A stretch of 64,000 nucleotides of DNA from DATHSY01 sp046729855 (GTDB lineage: Bacteria > Actinomycetota > UBA4738 > HRBIN12): contig JBKPHM010000001.1 of the NCBI GenBank assembly GCA_046729855.1, positions 8,399 through 72,398 on the forward strand, read 5' to 3'. Positions within the stretch are counted from its first letter, which is position 1. Each line of letters starts with the position of its first letter. Shown here piece by piece: positions 34,895 to 43,715 of this stretch. The notes under the pieces are model-generated. The model did no database searches. It was not told the DNA's origin and saw only the letters and a program-made list of their open reading frames with translations. The position numbers and the translations under genes are program-made.

Positions 34895-35101
34895 CTACGA
34901 AACGGGGGTGACGTTGCTTGCCTGCGGGCCCTTCTGGCCCTGCGTCACCTCGTACTCGACCTTCTGGCCCTCGTCGAGGTTACGGAAGCCCGTCCCGTTG
35001 ATCGCGCTGTAGTGGACGAACACGTCCGGTGAGCCGTCGTCCGGGGTGATGAAGCCGTACCCCTTCTCCTGGCTGAACCACTTCACGGTGCCGGTCGCCA
35101 T
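34895..35101 (-). CDS. cspA: Cold-shock protein
   Basis: The 68-residue single cold-shock domain carries RNP1 (KGYGFITP) and RNP2 (VFVHYSAI), with GTVKWFSQEKG at the start. It binds single-stranded RNA/DNA and acts as an RNA chaperone. A strong AAGGAGGGAA site precedes ATG 35101. Codon use is strongly biased, as expected for a highly expressed gene. The name cspA is used in the general sense; the paralogue identity is not resolvable. Confidence 0.95.
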   Translation of the reverse strand: MATGTVKWFSQEKGYGFITPDDGSPDVFVHYSAINGTGFRNLDEGQKVEYEVTQGQKGPQASNVTPVS

Positions 35102-35263
35102 GTGCTGTTCCCTCCTTCCTTCGCCGTCGGGCGTTCCTGCTGCCCGTCTGGCACCCGGCCATGACGCGCCGGGGAGGGAACCCTTCGAAGCGAACCGCGA
35201 ACGTGTTGCCCTCGAGCAGACGTTACCACCCGCCGTGGCGGAGGCGCCAACGAGCGTCCGGAC

Positions 35264-35842
35264 TCACGTCGCGGGCTGCCTCGCGGCCTGCACCTGGATC
35301 TCCAGGTCGACCTCCTTGGCGACGAGCACACCGGTCAGCTCGACGGCCATGTTCCACAGCAGGTTCCAGTCCTCGCGGTTCACCCGCGTCCGCGCCTCGG
35401 CGAACACCCGGTCGTTGCCCCAGGCGTCCGGTCCCCACCCGAGGAACTCGCCCTCGAGCGTGACCGGCCTGGTGATCCCCTTGACGGAGAGCTCGCCGTC
35501 GAGCTCGAACGCGTTCCCACCGGTCGGGCGGAACGCCGTGCTGACAAAGCTCAGCTCGGGGTAGGCCTCGACCTCGAAGAAGTCGCTCGTGTGCAGGTGC
35601 GCGTCCCGCTGCTCGTTATCGGTCGTGACGCTCGTCGTCTTCACGGCGACCCGCGCGCCGGACGTCTCCGGTGTCCGGCCGACCGTGACCGTGCCCTCGA
35701 AGTCGGTGAACCGACCCCGCACCTTCGTGAGCATATGACGCGCGACGAACTCGACGTTCGTGTGCGCCGGGTCGATCGCGTACTCCCCGGCGGGCGGGAT
35801 CGAGACCCCCCGGTACGTCCGCTCCGCTTGTGTCTGGCTCAT
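35264..35842 (-). CDS. YceI-family lipocalin-like protein
   Basis: The 192-residue protein has the YceI lipid-binding fold: GEYAIDPAHTNVEFVARHM, VRGRFTDFEGTV, SDFFEVEAYPELSF, LSVKGITRPVTL. YceI proteins bind isoprenoids or polyprenyl chains and are often stress-induced. No signal peptide is present, so it is cytoplasmic. ATG 35842 is fixed by AGGAGG six bases upstream. It is divergent from an HxlR regulator, which is the likely controller. Confidence 0.9.
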   Translation of the reverse strand: MSQTQAERTYRGVSIPPAGEYAIDPAHTNVEFVARHMLTKVRGRFTDFEGTVTVGRTPETSGARVAVKTTSVTTDNEQRDAHLHTSDFFEVEAYPELSFVSTAFRPTGGNAFELDGELSVKGITRPVTLEGEFLGWGPDAWGNDRVFAEARTRVNREDWNLLWNMAVELTGVLVAKEVDLEIQVQAARQPAT

Positions 35843-36029
35843 CCGTCCTCCTGCTCGCCCTCGCCGCCGCCCTTCGCCGCGGCTCGATGACCTGGCTAAC
35901 ATCGGGGAAGTTACTCCCTATTCCCGAGTACCTCCGTTCCAGGAATCTCCTACGGTTCCGTGTGGTTCCAACCGATACGGAGTAGGGTCGCGGCGGTTGG
36001 TCGCAGAGGACGCGAGCGAGACAAGTGAG
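35843..36029. promoter_or_regulatory. Shared intergenic control region of yceI and the HxlR regulator
   Basis: These 187 bases separate divergent genes. Within them, about 35908-35930, are short imperfect dyads (GGGA-N6-TCCC; TACT-N11-AGTA) in a locally AT-richer patch, which may be the HxlR operator. The dyads are short and could be chance. Confidence 0.35.
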
Positions 36030-36371
36030 ATGGTGACCGAGAGCGAGCACTCCCCGATCTGCGAGCACTTCCAGCGCGCCGCCGGGCTGATCGCCCGCCG
36101 GTGGAGCCCGCTGATCATTAGTGCCCTGCTCGCCGGGAACGCTCGGTTCACCGAGATCCGTGACGCCGTCCCCGGCCTGTCCGACAGGCTCCTGTCCGAG
36201 CGCCTGAAGGAGCTCGAGGCCGCCGGGATCGTGACTCGGACCGTCACGCCCGCTACGCCGGTCCGGATCGAGTACGGGCTGACCGACCAGGGGCGCGACC
36301 TCTCGGGCGTGCTCGAGGAGCTCAGGACGTGGGCGGAGCGCTGGGCCGCCACGCCGGCCGGGGTTGGGTAG
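36030..36371 (+). CDS. HxlR-family transcriptional regulator
   Basis: The 113-residue winged-helix protein has the HxlR signature: a CEHFQRAAGLIARRWSPLII-type first helix with a single N-terminal cysteine, RFTEIRDAVPGLSDRLLSER recognition helix, LKELEAAGIVTRTV and the wing with YGLTDQG. HxlR proteins are often thiol or aldehyde sensors. ATG 36030 lacks a strong Shine-Dalgarno site, and an upstream in-frame start is possible. It probably regulates the divergent yceI gene. Confidence 0.9.
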   Translation: MVTESEHSPICEHFQRAAGLIARRWSPLIISALLAGNARFTEIRDAVPGLSDRLLSERLKELEAAGIVTRTVTPATPVRIEYGLTDQGRDLSGVLEELRTWAERWAATPAGVG

Positions 36372-36391
36372 CGCCGCCGCCGGACCTGCGG

Positions 36392-36420
36392 AGGACCGTC
36401 CGCGAGAGGACGTCCGCGAG
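36392..36420. repeat. Short direct repeat after the HxlR gene
   Basis: AGGACCGTCCGCGAG (36392-36406) is followed directly by AGGACGTCCGCGAG (36407-36420), with a partial third copy beyond. The whole 36372-36542 gap (171 bases) holds no gene that I can support. Confidence 0.5.
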
Positions 36421-36542
36421 GGGACGTTCGACCCTGTCACTCGAGCGAGCCCGCCGTTCACGATGCCGTCGACCCCCGGAGGTGTGCGGCACGCCGGGGA
36501 CATGCGAGCACTCGGTCGAGGAGCGACGCCACGTGGAGAACG

Positions 36543-37097
36543 TCAGGGCGTGGGTCGCGCTGCGCGCGTGAGCTCGTAGCGGACGCCGTCCCACGACCCG
36601 AGCCGCGAGCGGTGCTCGATCAGCTCGGCGAGCCGCATGCCCACCTTCTCCGCGACCCTGATGGACGCGATGTTGTCGGCGTCGGCGTACATGCGCACGA
36701 GGTCGGCGCCGAGCGTGTCGAACGCGTATGCGACGAGGGCGCGAACCGCCTCCGTGGCGTAACCGCGTCCCTGGGACGCCGGTGCGATCGTGTACCCGAC
36801 CTTGATCACCCCCGGCTCGCCGTCGGCCGGGCTGAGCCCTACGTCCCCGACCAACCGGCCGGTCCCGCGCTCCTCCACCGAGAACTGGACCCACCCGCCC
36901 GGCTGGCCCGGCGAGCGGCGGAGCATCCGCCCGATCTCCTCGCGGATCGCGATGGCGTCGGTGCGGTCCCACCCTTGGAACCGCTGGACGTCCGGATTGC
37001 GCCGATAGGCCGAGATCTCCTCGGCGTCCTCGGGCAGCGACCGTCGCAGCCGCAGCCGTTCGGTGACGAGCTGCTCGAACCCGGCATCGACCCGCAT
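36543..37097 (-). CDS. GNAT-family N-acetyltransferase
   Basis: The 184-residue RimJ/RimL-type GNAT starts VTERLRLRRSLPEDAEEISAY and has VGDVGLSPADGEPGVIKVGYTI, the acetyl-CoA loop QGRGYATEAV (about residue 110) and DNIASIRVAEKVGMRL. These proteins acetylate small molecules or protein N-termini; no target can be assigned. It is divergent from the ABC exporter genes with a 62-base gap. Confidence 0.9.
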   Translation of the reverse strand: MRVDAGFEQLVTERLRLRRSLPEDAEEISAYRRNPDVQRFQGWDRTDAIAIREEIGRMLRRSPGQPGGWVQFSVEERGTGRLVGDVGLSPADGEPGVIKVGYTIAPASQGRGYATEAVRALVAYAFDTLGADLVRMYADADNIASIRVAEKVGMRLAELIEHRSRLGSWDGVRYELTRAARPTP

Positions 37098-37159
37098 AAG
37101 GCGCAGGCTACCGGGGGCACGGGGCAGGCGGGCGGCCGTCGCGCATCATAGGGAGCGTC

Positions 37160-38935
37160 ATGCAGACCACCCCCGAGCCGGCGGTCGGGTCGCGCGGGCT
37201 GTTCCGCCGCGGCTTCGCGCTCATCGCCGACCACGTCCGGCTGCACCCGCGGCCGTTCGCGCTGTCCGTGGTGGGCGCCTTCGTGTTCGCCGTCGGGACC
37301 GTCGGCGTCACCGTGGCGCTCGGGCGGGCGACCGACCAGGTGCTGAGGCCGGCGTTCGCGGGCGGCGTCCCGGCGTCGACGATGTGGTTCTGGGTCGGCG
37401 CAGTGCTCGCACTCTCGTTCTTGCGGGCCGCCGGGATCGGGCTCCGCAGGTACTTCAGCGGCGTCCTCGGGGCGGCCGTCGCCGCCACGCTCCGGGACCG
37501 GGTGTCGGACCGTTACCGCGACCTGTCGCTCTCGTACCACCGGCAGACGCCCACCGGCGAGCTCCTCGCGCACATGGAGGCGGATGTCGAAGCGTCGATC
37601 GAGGTGCTGTACCCGGTCCCCTTCTCGATCGGCGTGACGTTCCTGGTGGTGTTCGCGATCGGGTCGCTGCTACTTGCCGACGTGTTCCTCGCGATCGTCG
37701 GGTTGCTCATGCTACCGACCCTGGCGGTCATGAACCGCTCGTTCGCTCGGAAGGTCGAGGGGCCGGCGCAGCGGGCGCAGGAGCGGATCGGCGACGTGTC
37801 CGCCGTCGCCCACGAGTCGATCGACGGGGCGCTCGTTGTGAAAACGCTCGGACGCGAGCGGGCAGAGGTGGAGCGCCTCCGCGAGCGGGCGATGCGGCTG
37901 CGCGACGAACGCGTCGACGCCGGGACCATCCGCGCGGGGTTCGACTCCGCGCTCGAGGCGCTTCCGCAGGCTGCCGTGATCGCGCTGCTGGCGATCGGGT
38001 CGTGGCGCCTGTCGACGGGCGACGTCACGCTGGGGACGCTCGTCCAGGTCGTCACGCTGTTCGGGATGCTGTCGTGGCCGATGCGGTTCGTCGGCTGGAT
38101 CCTGCTCGAGATGCCGCGCGCCGTCGTCGGGTACGGACGCGTGACCGAGGTGCTCCGGCAGCCCGTCACGGTCGGGCCGTCGAGCGAGCCGGTCACCCTT
38201 CCGGAGGGACCGCTCGACGTCCGCGCCGAGGGCCTGACCTACGCGTTCGACGGGTTCCGCGTGCTCGACGAGGTTACGTTCCGGATCGAGCCGAATGAAT
38301 CGGTCGCGGTCGTCGGCGCCACCGGCGTCGGCAAGTCGACGCTCGCGCAGCTGCTCGTACGGCTCGACGACCCGACGTCGGGCGAGGTGGTGATCGGCGG
38401 CGTGAACGTGCGGCACGCGGACGCGGCGTCGCTGCGGCAGTCGACGGCGATCGTCTTTCAGGAGAGCTTCTTGTTCGCGACGACGGTCGCCGAGAACATC
38501 GCGCTGGACTCCGGTGCGCCGGAGGACCAGATCCGCCGCGTCGCGCGGATCGCGCAGGCGGACCGGTTCATCGGAACGCTGCCGAAGGCCTACGACACCG
38601 TGCTCGGCGAACGCGGGCACACGCTTTCGGGCGGGGAACGGCAACGGGTAGCGCTGGCACGTGCGCTCGTCCGCGAGCCGCGCCTGCTGATCCTGGACGA
38701 CGCGACGAGTTCCGTCGACCCGACGATCGAGGCAGAGATCCTCGCGGGCCTGCGCAAGGAGCTCGAGACGACGCTGATCGTGATCGCGTACCGGCTCTCG
38801 ACGATCCGGCTCGCCGACCGCGTCCTGTATCTCGAGGGCGGTCGTCTCCTCGACACCGGCACCCACGACGAGCTGATGGCGTCGCAGCCCGGGTATGCGG
38901 CGATGATCCGCGCCTACCAACGAGGCGAGCGATGA
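37160..38935 (+). CDS. ABC exporter half-transporter A (type IV fold)
   Basis: The 591-residue protein has a six-helix membrane domain (residues 20-320) and an ATPase domain: Walker A GATGVGKST near 385, signature LSGGERQR near 493, Walker B LLILDDATSSVD near 510. The residue after the Walker B aspartate is Asp, not the catalytic Glu, so this half has one degenerate ATP site. It overlaps the next gene by ATGA, and the two form a heterodimer like BmrCD or TM287/288. The substrate is probably a drug or lipid. Confidence 0.92.
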   Translation: MQTTPEPAVGSRGLFRRGFALIADHVRLHPRPFALSVVGAFVFAVGTVGVTVALGRATDQVLRPAFAGGVPASTMWFWVGAVLALSFLRAAGIGLRRYFSGVLGAAVAATLRDRVSDRYRDLSLSYHRQTPTGELLAHMEADVEASIEVLYPVPFSIGVTFLVVFAIGSLLLADVFLAIVGLLMLPTLAVMNRSFARKVEGPAQRAQERIGDVSAVAHESIDGALVVKTLGRERAEVERLRERAMRLRDERVDAGTIRAGFDSALEALPQAAVIALLAIGSWRLSTGDVTLGTLVQVVTLFGMLSWPMRFVGWILLEMPRAVVGYGRVTEVLRQPVTVGPSSEPVTLPEGPLDVRAEGLTYAFDGFRVLDEVTFRIEPNESVAVVGATGVGKSTLAQLLVRLDDPTSGEVVIGGVNVRHADAASLRQSTAIVFQESFLFATTVAENIALDSGAPEDQIRRVARIAQADRFIGTLPKAYDTVLGERGHTLSGGERQRVALARALVREPRLLILDDATSSVDPTIEAEILAGLRKELETTLIVIAYRLSTIRLADRVLYLEGGRLLDTGTHDELMASQPGYAAMIRAYQRGER

Positions 38936-40749
38936 GCGCGACCACGGTGGCCCGTGATCCCGACGTCCAGCCCGAGCCCGACGAGCTGCCGATCCCGGAG
39001 CACCTCCGCGGGACGCTCGACGTCCTGATCCGCGGCCTCCGGCTGAGTCCGGAGCTCCGCATCGGGTTCGGGCTCACGGTCGTGTTCTCGCTTGCCGTCG
39101 CCGTCGGCAGCCTCGTGATCCCGTTGCTCGTTCAACAGATCTTCGACCACGGGTTCACCGGCGGCTTCCGTCCGCGCTTCGTATTCGGGATGTGCGCACT
39201 CGCGTTCGCTATCGTCGTGCTCGCGTTCTTCGCGCAGCGGCAGGCGCTGAAGCGGCTCGTGCGCGCCTCCGAGGAGGCGCTGATGGAGCTCCGCGTGCGC
39301 GTGTTCGAGCACATCCACCGCCTGTCGATCGCGACGCAGTCGGGTGAGAAGCGCGGCGTGTTCGTCGGGCGCGTGACCGCGGACGTCGACACGCTCCAGC
39401 AGTTCATGGAGGAGGCCGCGGTCGCATGGATCTGGGCGGCGGTCCAGATCGTGGTGACCTTCGTGATCATGGTGTTCTTCTCGTGGCAGCTCACGATCCC
39501 CGTCGTGTTGCTGGTGATCCCGATGCTCTTCGTGATGGGGAAGCTCCAGGCGAAGATGTCCGCGGCGTACGACCTCGTGCGTGGGCGCGTCGGACAGATG
39601 CTGTCCGAGGTGTCGGAGAGCGTCATGGGCGCCGCGGTCGTTCGCGCGTACGGCCTGGAGTCGAGCGTCGACTCTCGCGTGAAGCGCTCGATCCGCGACC
39701 GGTTCCTCGCGCATAAGCAGGCACACCTGCGCACGGCGACGCTGTGGCCGATGGGCACGGCCTTCTGGGGCCTGGCTACCTGCGCCGTGATCGTGGTCGG
39801 AGCAACGTGGGGGCCCGGGTGGGGGCTCACGTTCGGCAAGGTCAGCGCGTTCTTGTTCCTCGCCGACCTGTTCCTGCACCCGTTCACCGACCTGCCCGAG
39901 ATCTATTCGGAGACGCAGACCGCGATCAGCGGGTGGCGCAAGATCCTCGCGCTGCTCGAGCTGCCGGTCGACGTCGTCGAGCCGGAGCCGGGCGTCCCGT
40001 TGCCCGGTGGCGCCCTCGGGGCCAGGACCGAGGCGTTGAGCTACGCCTACGGTGGCGGGCACCGCGTGCTGCACGACGTCTGGTTCGAGGTCCCGGCCGG
40101 GGCGCACGTCGCGATCGTCGGGGAGACGGGCGCCGGCAAGACCACGTTCGTGAAGCTGCTGACGCGGCTCGCCGACCCCTCCGAGGGGCGGATCCTGATC
40201 GGCGGCACCGACCTGCGCGAGGTTTCGCGAGGAACGCGCCAGACCGCGATCCGGATGGTGCCTCAGGACGGGTTCCTGTTCGACCTGACGGTCCGCGAGA
40301 ACGTTCGGGCGGGTCGCGAGGGCGCGAGCGACCGCGAGATCGAGGCGGCGTTCGAGGAGCTCGGGCTCGGCGACTGGCTCGAGACGCTGCCCCACGGCCT
40401 CGACACGCGCGTCGGCGAGCGCGGCGAAGCGCTCTCGGTCGGCGAACGTCAGCTCGTGTCGCTCGCGCGCGCGCAGATCGGGGAGCCCGGGTTGCTGATC
40501 CTCGACGAGGCGACGAGCGCCGTCGACCCCGCCACCGAGCGCCGGATCTCCGAAGCGCTCCGCCGGCTGTCGGCCGGTCGGACGTCGATCACGATCGCGC
40601 ACCGGCTCTCGACCGCGGAGGCGGCCGACACGATCTTCGTCTTCGACCGCGGCCGCATCGTCGAACGCGGGACGCACGACGAGCTCGTCGCGGCGGGCGG
40701 CGTGTACGCCGGGCTGTACGGCAGCTGGCTCGGCAACGTCCGCGTCTGA
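38932..40749 (+). CDS. ABC exporter half-transporter B (type IV fold)
   Basis: The 605-residue partner half has the membrane domain at residues 40-340, Walker A GETGAGKTT near 397, signature LSVGERQLV, and a canonical Walker B LLILDEATSAVD with catalytic Glu near 524. LSVGE instead of LSGGQ and the Asp-for-Glu change in half A make the two ATP sites unequal, as in heterodimeric exporters. Start ATG 38932 overlaps the preceding stop. A hairpin follows at 40791-40806. Confidence 0.92.
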   Translation: MSATTVARDPDVQPEPDELPIPEHLRGTLDVLIRGLRLSPELRIGFGLTVVFSLAVAVGSLVIPLLVQQIFDHGFTGGFRPRFVFGMCALAFAIVVLAFFAQRQALKRLVRASEEALMELRVRVFEHIHRLSIATQSGEKRGVFVGRVTADVDTLQQFMEEAAVAWIWAAVQIVVTFVIMVFFSWQLTIPVVLLVIPMLFVMGKLQAKMSAAYDLVRGRVGQMLSEVSESVMGAAVVRAYGLESSVDSRVKRSIRDRFLAHKQAHLRTATLWPMGTAFWGLATCAVIVVGATWGPGWGLTFGKVSAFLFLADLFLHPFTDLPEIYSETQTAISGWRKILALLELPVDVVEPEPGVPLPGGALGARTEALSYAYGGGHRVLHDVWFEVPAGAHVAIVGETGAGKTTFVKLLTRLADPSEGRILIGGTDLREVSRGTRQTAIRMVPQDGFLFDLTVRENVRAGREGASDREIEAAFEELGLGDWLETLPHGLDTRVGERGEALSVGERQLVSLARAQIGEPGLLILDEATSAVDPATERRISEALRRLSAGRTSITIAHRLSTAEAADTIFVFDRGRIVERGTHDELVAAGGVYAGLYGSWLGNVRV

Positions 40750-40790
40750 ACCTTGACGGAACGCGTGCGGACGCGCATCGTCCGGTCCAA

Positions 40791-40806
40791 CGGTTCGCCC
40801 GAACCG
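40791..40806 (+). terminator. Hairpin after the ABC exporter operon
   Basis: CGGTTC and GAACCG form a 6-bp stem around a GCCC loop (7 bp if the loop is tightened). It lies 41 bases after the stop and 29 bases before the next GTG. The stem is short with no T tract. Confidence 0.4.
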
Positions 40807-40835
40807 CCACGACCGGAACGAGGAGGACCGCCCTG

Positions 40836-42269
40836 GTGCGACGTCCGCGGATGCTCGCCGCGATCGTCGCGGTGCTGGCGACCGCCGGCGCCGTGACCGC
40901 CCGACCGGCCGATGTCGCGTTCGCGACGCCGACACCCGACCAGGCCTCGTACGTCGTCCACCTCAGGACCGGCGAACGGGCCCGCCTCTGGACCGGCACC
41001 GAGTCCGTTACGTTCACGAACACCGGCACGGTCGGGCTCGACCAAGTGTGGTTCCGCCTGTGGGCCAACGGACCGGGGCGATGTCGCGAACCCGGCATCG
41101 AGGTGACGAACGTGACCGGCGGTACCGCCGGCGCGCTCACGGTCCGGTGTACCGCGCTGCCGGTAACGCTGGACGGCCCGCTCACGCCGGGCGCGACCGC
41201 GACGGTCGGGATGGACATCCGGATCCGGGTGCCGCGCGCCAACGACCGCTTCGGACGCGTCAACGGGGTCTCCATGCTCGGCAACGCGCTCCCGCTGCTG
41301 GCGGTGAACGACGACGACGGCTGGAACCTCGAGCCCTATGCGCCGATCGGCGAGAGCTTCTACTCGCTCGTGGGCGACTTCGAGGTGACGCTCCGAGTCC
41401 CGCCCGAGATCGACACGCCGACGACCGGGACGCTCGACGCGAGCGTCCCGACCCCGACACCCCCGCCCGGCGGTCCCGAGACGCGCACGTACGTCGCGAC
41501 CGACGTGCGCGACTTCATGTGGGTCGCCGGCGAGCTCCGCACAAGGCGCGGCGTCGACGCCTCCGGAACGCGGGTGAACGTCTGGTACCGCCCGCGGTTC
41601 CTCACGCGAACCGTGGCGGAGCGCGCCCTCGCCGAGGCGATCAGGTCGATGGACGCGTTCTCCGCCGCGTTCGGCTCGTATCCGTACGCCGAGGTCGACG
41701 TTGTCGTCGCGGACTTCCGCACGTTCGGCGGGATGGAGTATCCGCAGCTCGTGCTGTCGGTGCCTGATCGGTACGTCCTCGCGCACGAGCTGGCGCACCA
41801 GTGGTGGTACGGGGTCGTCGGGGACGACCAGTTCGACGAGCCGTGGGTCGACGAGACGTTCGCGTCGTGGTCGATGACCTACCCGTACTCGCCGAGCGTC
41901 GGCTGCCAGATGTTCGAATGGCCGAGCGACGGGGCGCGCCTGTCGAACCCGATGTCGTATTGGCTCGACCACCCGGACGAGTACTGGGTCATCTACTGGC
42001 AGGGCGCGTGCATGCTCGCGAACCTTGCCGACAGATTCGGAGTCGACCGGTTCCTCGACATCCTGAACGACTACGCGGCGGCGCACTGGCTCGGCGTCGC
42101 GACGACGGCGGACGTGCAGGCGGCGTTCGAGGCCGCCGCGATCGAGGACGGCCTCTCCTGGGACCCGGCCGCCTTCTGGGATCGCTGGCGCGTCACCCCG
42201 GACGACGGCGCGGCACCGGTGGCGCGCGGCCACGGAACGCCACCGCGGCTGCGCGGATCGTTCGACTAA
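40836..42269 (+). CDS. Secreted M1-family-like zinc metallopeptidase
   Basis: The 477-residue protein has a signal peptide (VRRPRMLAAIVAVLATAGAV, cut near residue 30). The zinc site is HELAH at 317-321, with Glu340 in DETFAS 19 residues on, exactly the gluzincin spacing. FGGMEYPQLV replaces the GxMEN exopeptidase motif. It lacks the C-terminal helical domain of full M1 aminopeptidases. GTG 40836 is set by AGGAGG nine bases upstream; longer readings run through the ABC gene in another frame. Confidence 0.87.
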   Translation: MRRPRMLAAIVAVLATAGAVTARPADVAFATPTPDQASYVVHLRTGERARLWTGTESVTFTNTGTVGLDQVWFRLWANGPGRCREPGIEVTNVTGGTAGALTVRCTALPVTLDGPLTPGATATVGMDIRIRVPRANDRFGRVNGVSMLGNALPLLAVNDDDGWNLEPYAPIGESFYSLVGDFEVTLRVPPEIDTPTTGTLDASVPTPTPPPGGPETRTYVATDVRDFMWVAGELRTRRGVDASGTRVNVWYRPRFLTRTVAERALAEAIRSMDAFSAAFGSYPYAEVDVVVADFRTFGGMEYPQLVLSVPDRYVLAHELAHQWWYGVVGDDQFDEPWVDETFASWSMTYPYSPSVGCQMFEWPSDGARLSNPMSYWLDHPDEYWVIYWQGACMLANLADRFGVDRFLDILNDYAAAHWLGVATTADVQAAFEAAAIEDGLSWDPAAFWDRWRVTPDDGAAPVARGHGTPPRLRGSFD

Positions 42270-42375
42270 CCGCGCAGCGGACGACGATGCCGTCGAGGTC
42301 CTCGTCCGTCGCGCCGGCGTTCAGGTCGTCGAACCCGGAAACGGGATCGAGCGACCGGGAGATACGCTCGTCCTC

Positions 42376-42912
42376 GTGCCGATCGAGCGCTCGGGACGCC
42401 GGATCGGGGCCGCGCGCATCGCCGAGCTGGCCCGTGACCTGCTCGACGCCTCCGAGCTGTGCGCGATCGCGACCGCGACGCCGGCCGGGAGGCCGCATGT
42501 CAACACGGCCTACTTCGCCTGGGACGCCGACCTCTCCTGCGTCTGGCTGTCGGACCCGGCGGCTCGACACTCGCGCAACGTCCGCGCCAACCCTCCGGCG
42601 GCCATCGCGGTGTACGACTCGCGCCAGTCCTGGGGCGGCTCCGACCGGGGGATCCAGCTGTTCGGGACCGCCGGTGAGGCGACCGGTCACGCCGCGGCCG
42701 AGGCGGCCGCCACCTACAGCCGACGGTTCCCGGGGTACGACCCGGGCGATCTCGCCGGCTACCGCTTCTACCGGCTGCAGACGGCCCGGATCAAGCTCTT
42801 CGATGAGACGGCCCTCGGATCGGGAGTGTTCGTGACGGCGACGGTGGGCCCGCGAGGCCGCCTCGTGTGGGAGCGGACCGAGATCTACCGCGCCGGCCGC
42901 TCGGACCGTTAG
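42376..42912 (+). CDS. Pyridoxamine 5'-phosphate oxidase-like flavin-binding protein
   Basis: The 178-residue split-barrel protein has ELCAIATATPAGRPHVNTAYFAW (in two parts, residues 30-53), the NVRANPPAAIAVYDS strand, and a C-terminal FYRLQTARIKLFDE. The fold binds FMN or F420. Whether it is an oxidase or an F420 reductase cannot be told. GTG 42376 is used. It lies downstream of the secreted peptidase with a 106-base gap. Confidence 0.8.
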   Translation: MPIERSGRRIGAARIAELARDLLDASELCAIATATPAGRPHVNTAYFAWDADLSCVWLSDPAARHSRNVRANPPAAIAVYDSRQSWGGSDRGIQLFGTAGEATGHAAAEAAATYSRRFPGYDPGDLAGYRFYRLQTARIKLFDETALGSGVFVTATVGPRGRLVWERTEIYRAGRSDR

Positions 42913-42945
42913 GCGTCGTCACCACGCCGAGGTCCATCCAGGAGG

Positions 42946-43683
42946 TCACTCGACCTCCTCAGGAGTCTCGTACCAGGGCACCCGTTCCCCGATCTTCGCG
43001 CGCAGCTTCCACCGGAGGGACGTCGGCGCCGAACGCATCGACTCCGAGAGGGCGTCCGTGCGATCGGACAGTGCGCGGGCCGGCTCCGCGTCCAACGTGG
43101 CCTCGCCGAAGTCCCGCAGCCGGCTCAGGTTGCGTTCAACCGTGTGGAAGAATCCCCAGTCCTCGGACAGGGGGGCGACGAACCGCGCGGTATCGATCGG
43201 GACGTCGAGCAGCAGCGCGGCCGCATCCGTCAGGTCCTTCGGCTCGATCTGCACGATCTGGAGCTTGGTGAGCAGCAGGTCCGCCGGCGCGATCGTGAGC
43301 GCGCCGGCGCTGAACCCATCCGCGATCTCCAGGCGATGCGCCATATCGAACGTTCCGATCAGGACGTCGACCGCGTAACCCTTCGGCGACGCAAAGATCA
43401 TCCGCCGCGCCCCGTGCAGCGCGTTGAAGTGCCGGTCCGGCACCAGCCCGGCGGCCTCCAGCACGCGCGAGGCGGCCGGGCCCTTCCTCGGAGGAACGGC
43501 GAGATCGAAGTCGCGGTACGGTCGCGCGAGCGGCGCGCGGCGCGCGGACGCGGCCAACGCGTACACGGCCAGCCCACCGAGCAGCCGCATCGTGAGCCCG
43601 TCCGACGCCGCCGCGTCGACCAGCTCCCGCGCGTCCGCGAGCAGCGCCTCCGGGTCAGATGGCGGGGCCGCGGGCTCGCTCAC
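42946..43683 (-). CDS. Nucleotidyltransferase-fold protein
   Basis: The 245-residue protein has the minimal nucleotidyltransferase motif: LLGGLAVYAL (about residues 34-43), then RDFDLAVPP about 20 residues on with the paired aspartates, and later YAVDVLIG with a third acidic residue. It resembles stand-alone AbiEii- or DUF6036-like proteins, but no antitoxin gene lies next to it. GTG 43683 is chosen because no ATG fits. The role is unknown. Confidence 0.7.
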   Translation of the reverse strand: MSEPAAPPSDPEALLADARELVDAAASDGLTMRLLGGLAVYALAASARRAPLARPYRDFDLAVPPRKGPAASRVLEAAGLVPDRHFNALHGARRMIFASPKGYAVDVLIGTFDMAHRLEIADGFSAGALTIAPADLLLTKLQIVQIEPKDLTDAAALLLDVPIDTARFVAPLSEDWGFFHTVERNLSRLRDFGEATLDAEPARALSDRTDALSESMRSAPTSLRWKLRAKIGERVPWYETPEEVE

Positions 43684-43715
43684 GCGCGAAGCGTAGACCG
43701 AGCCCGCACGCGCCA

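Noticed and set aside
39744..40835. Upstream extension of the M1-like peptidase frame
   Set aside because: It runs through the ABC exporter in another frame. GTG 40836 has AGGAGG upstream and opens a signal peptide.
38914..40935. Long minus-strand frame opposite the second ABC half-transporter
   Set aside because: It is Arg/Asp/His-rich shadow sequence with no ribosome site or family resemblance.
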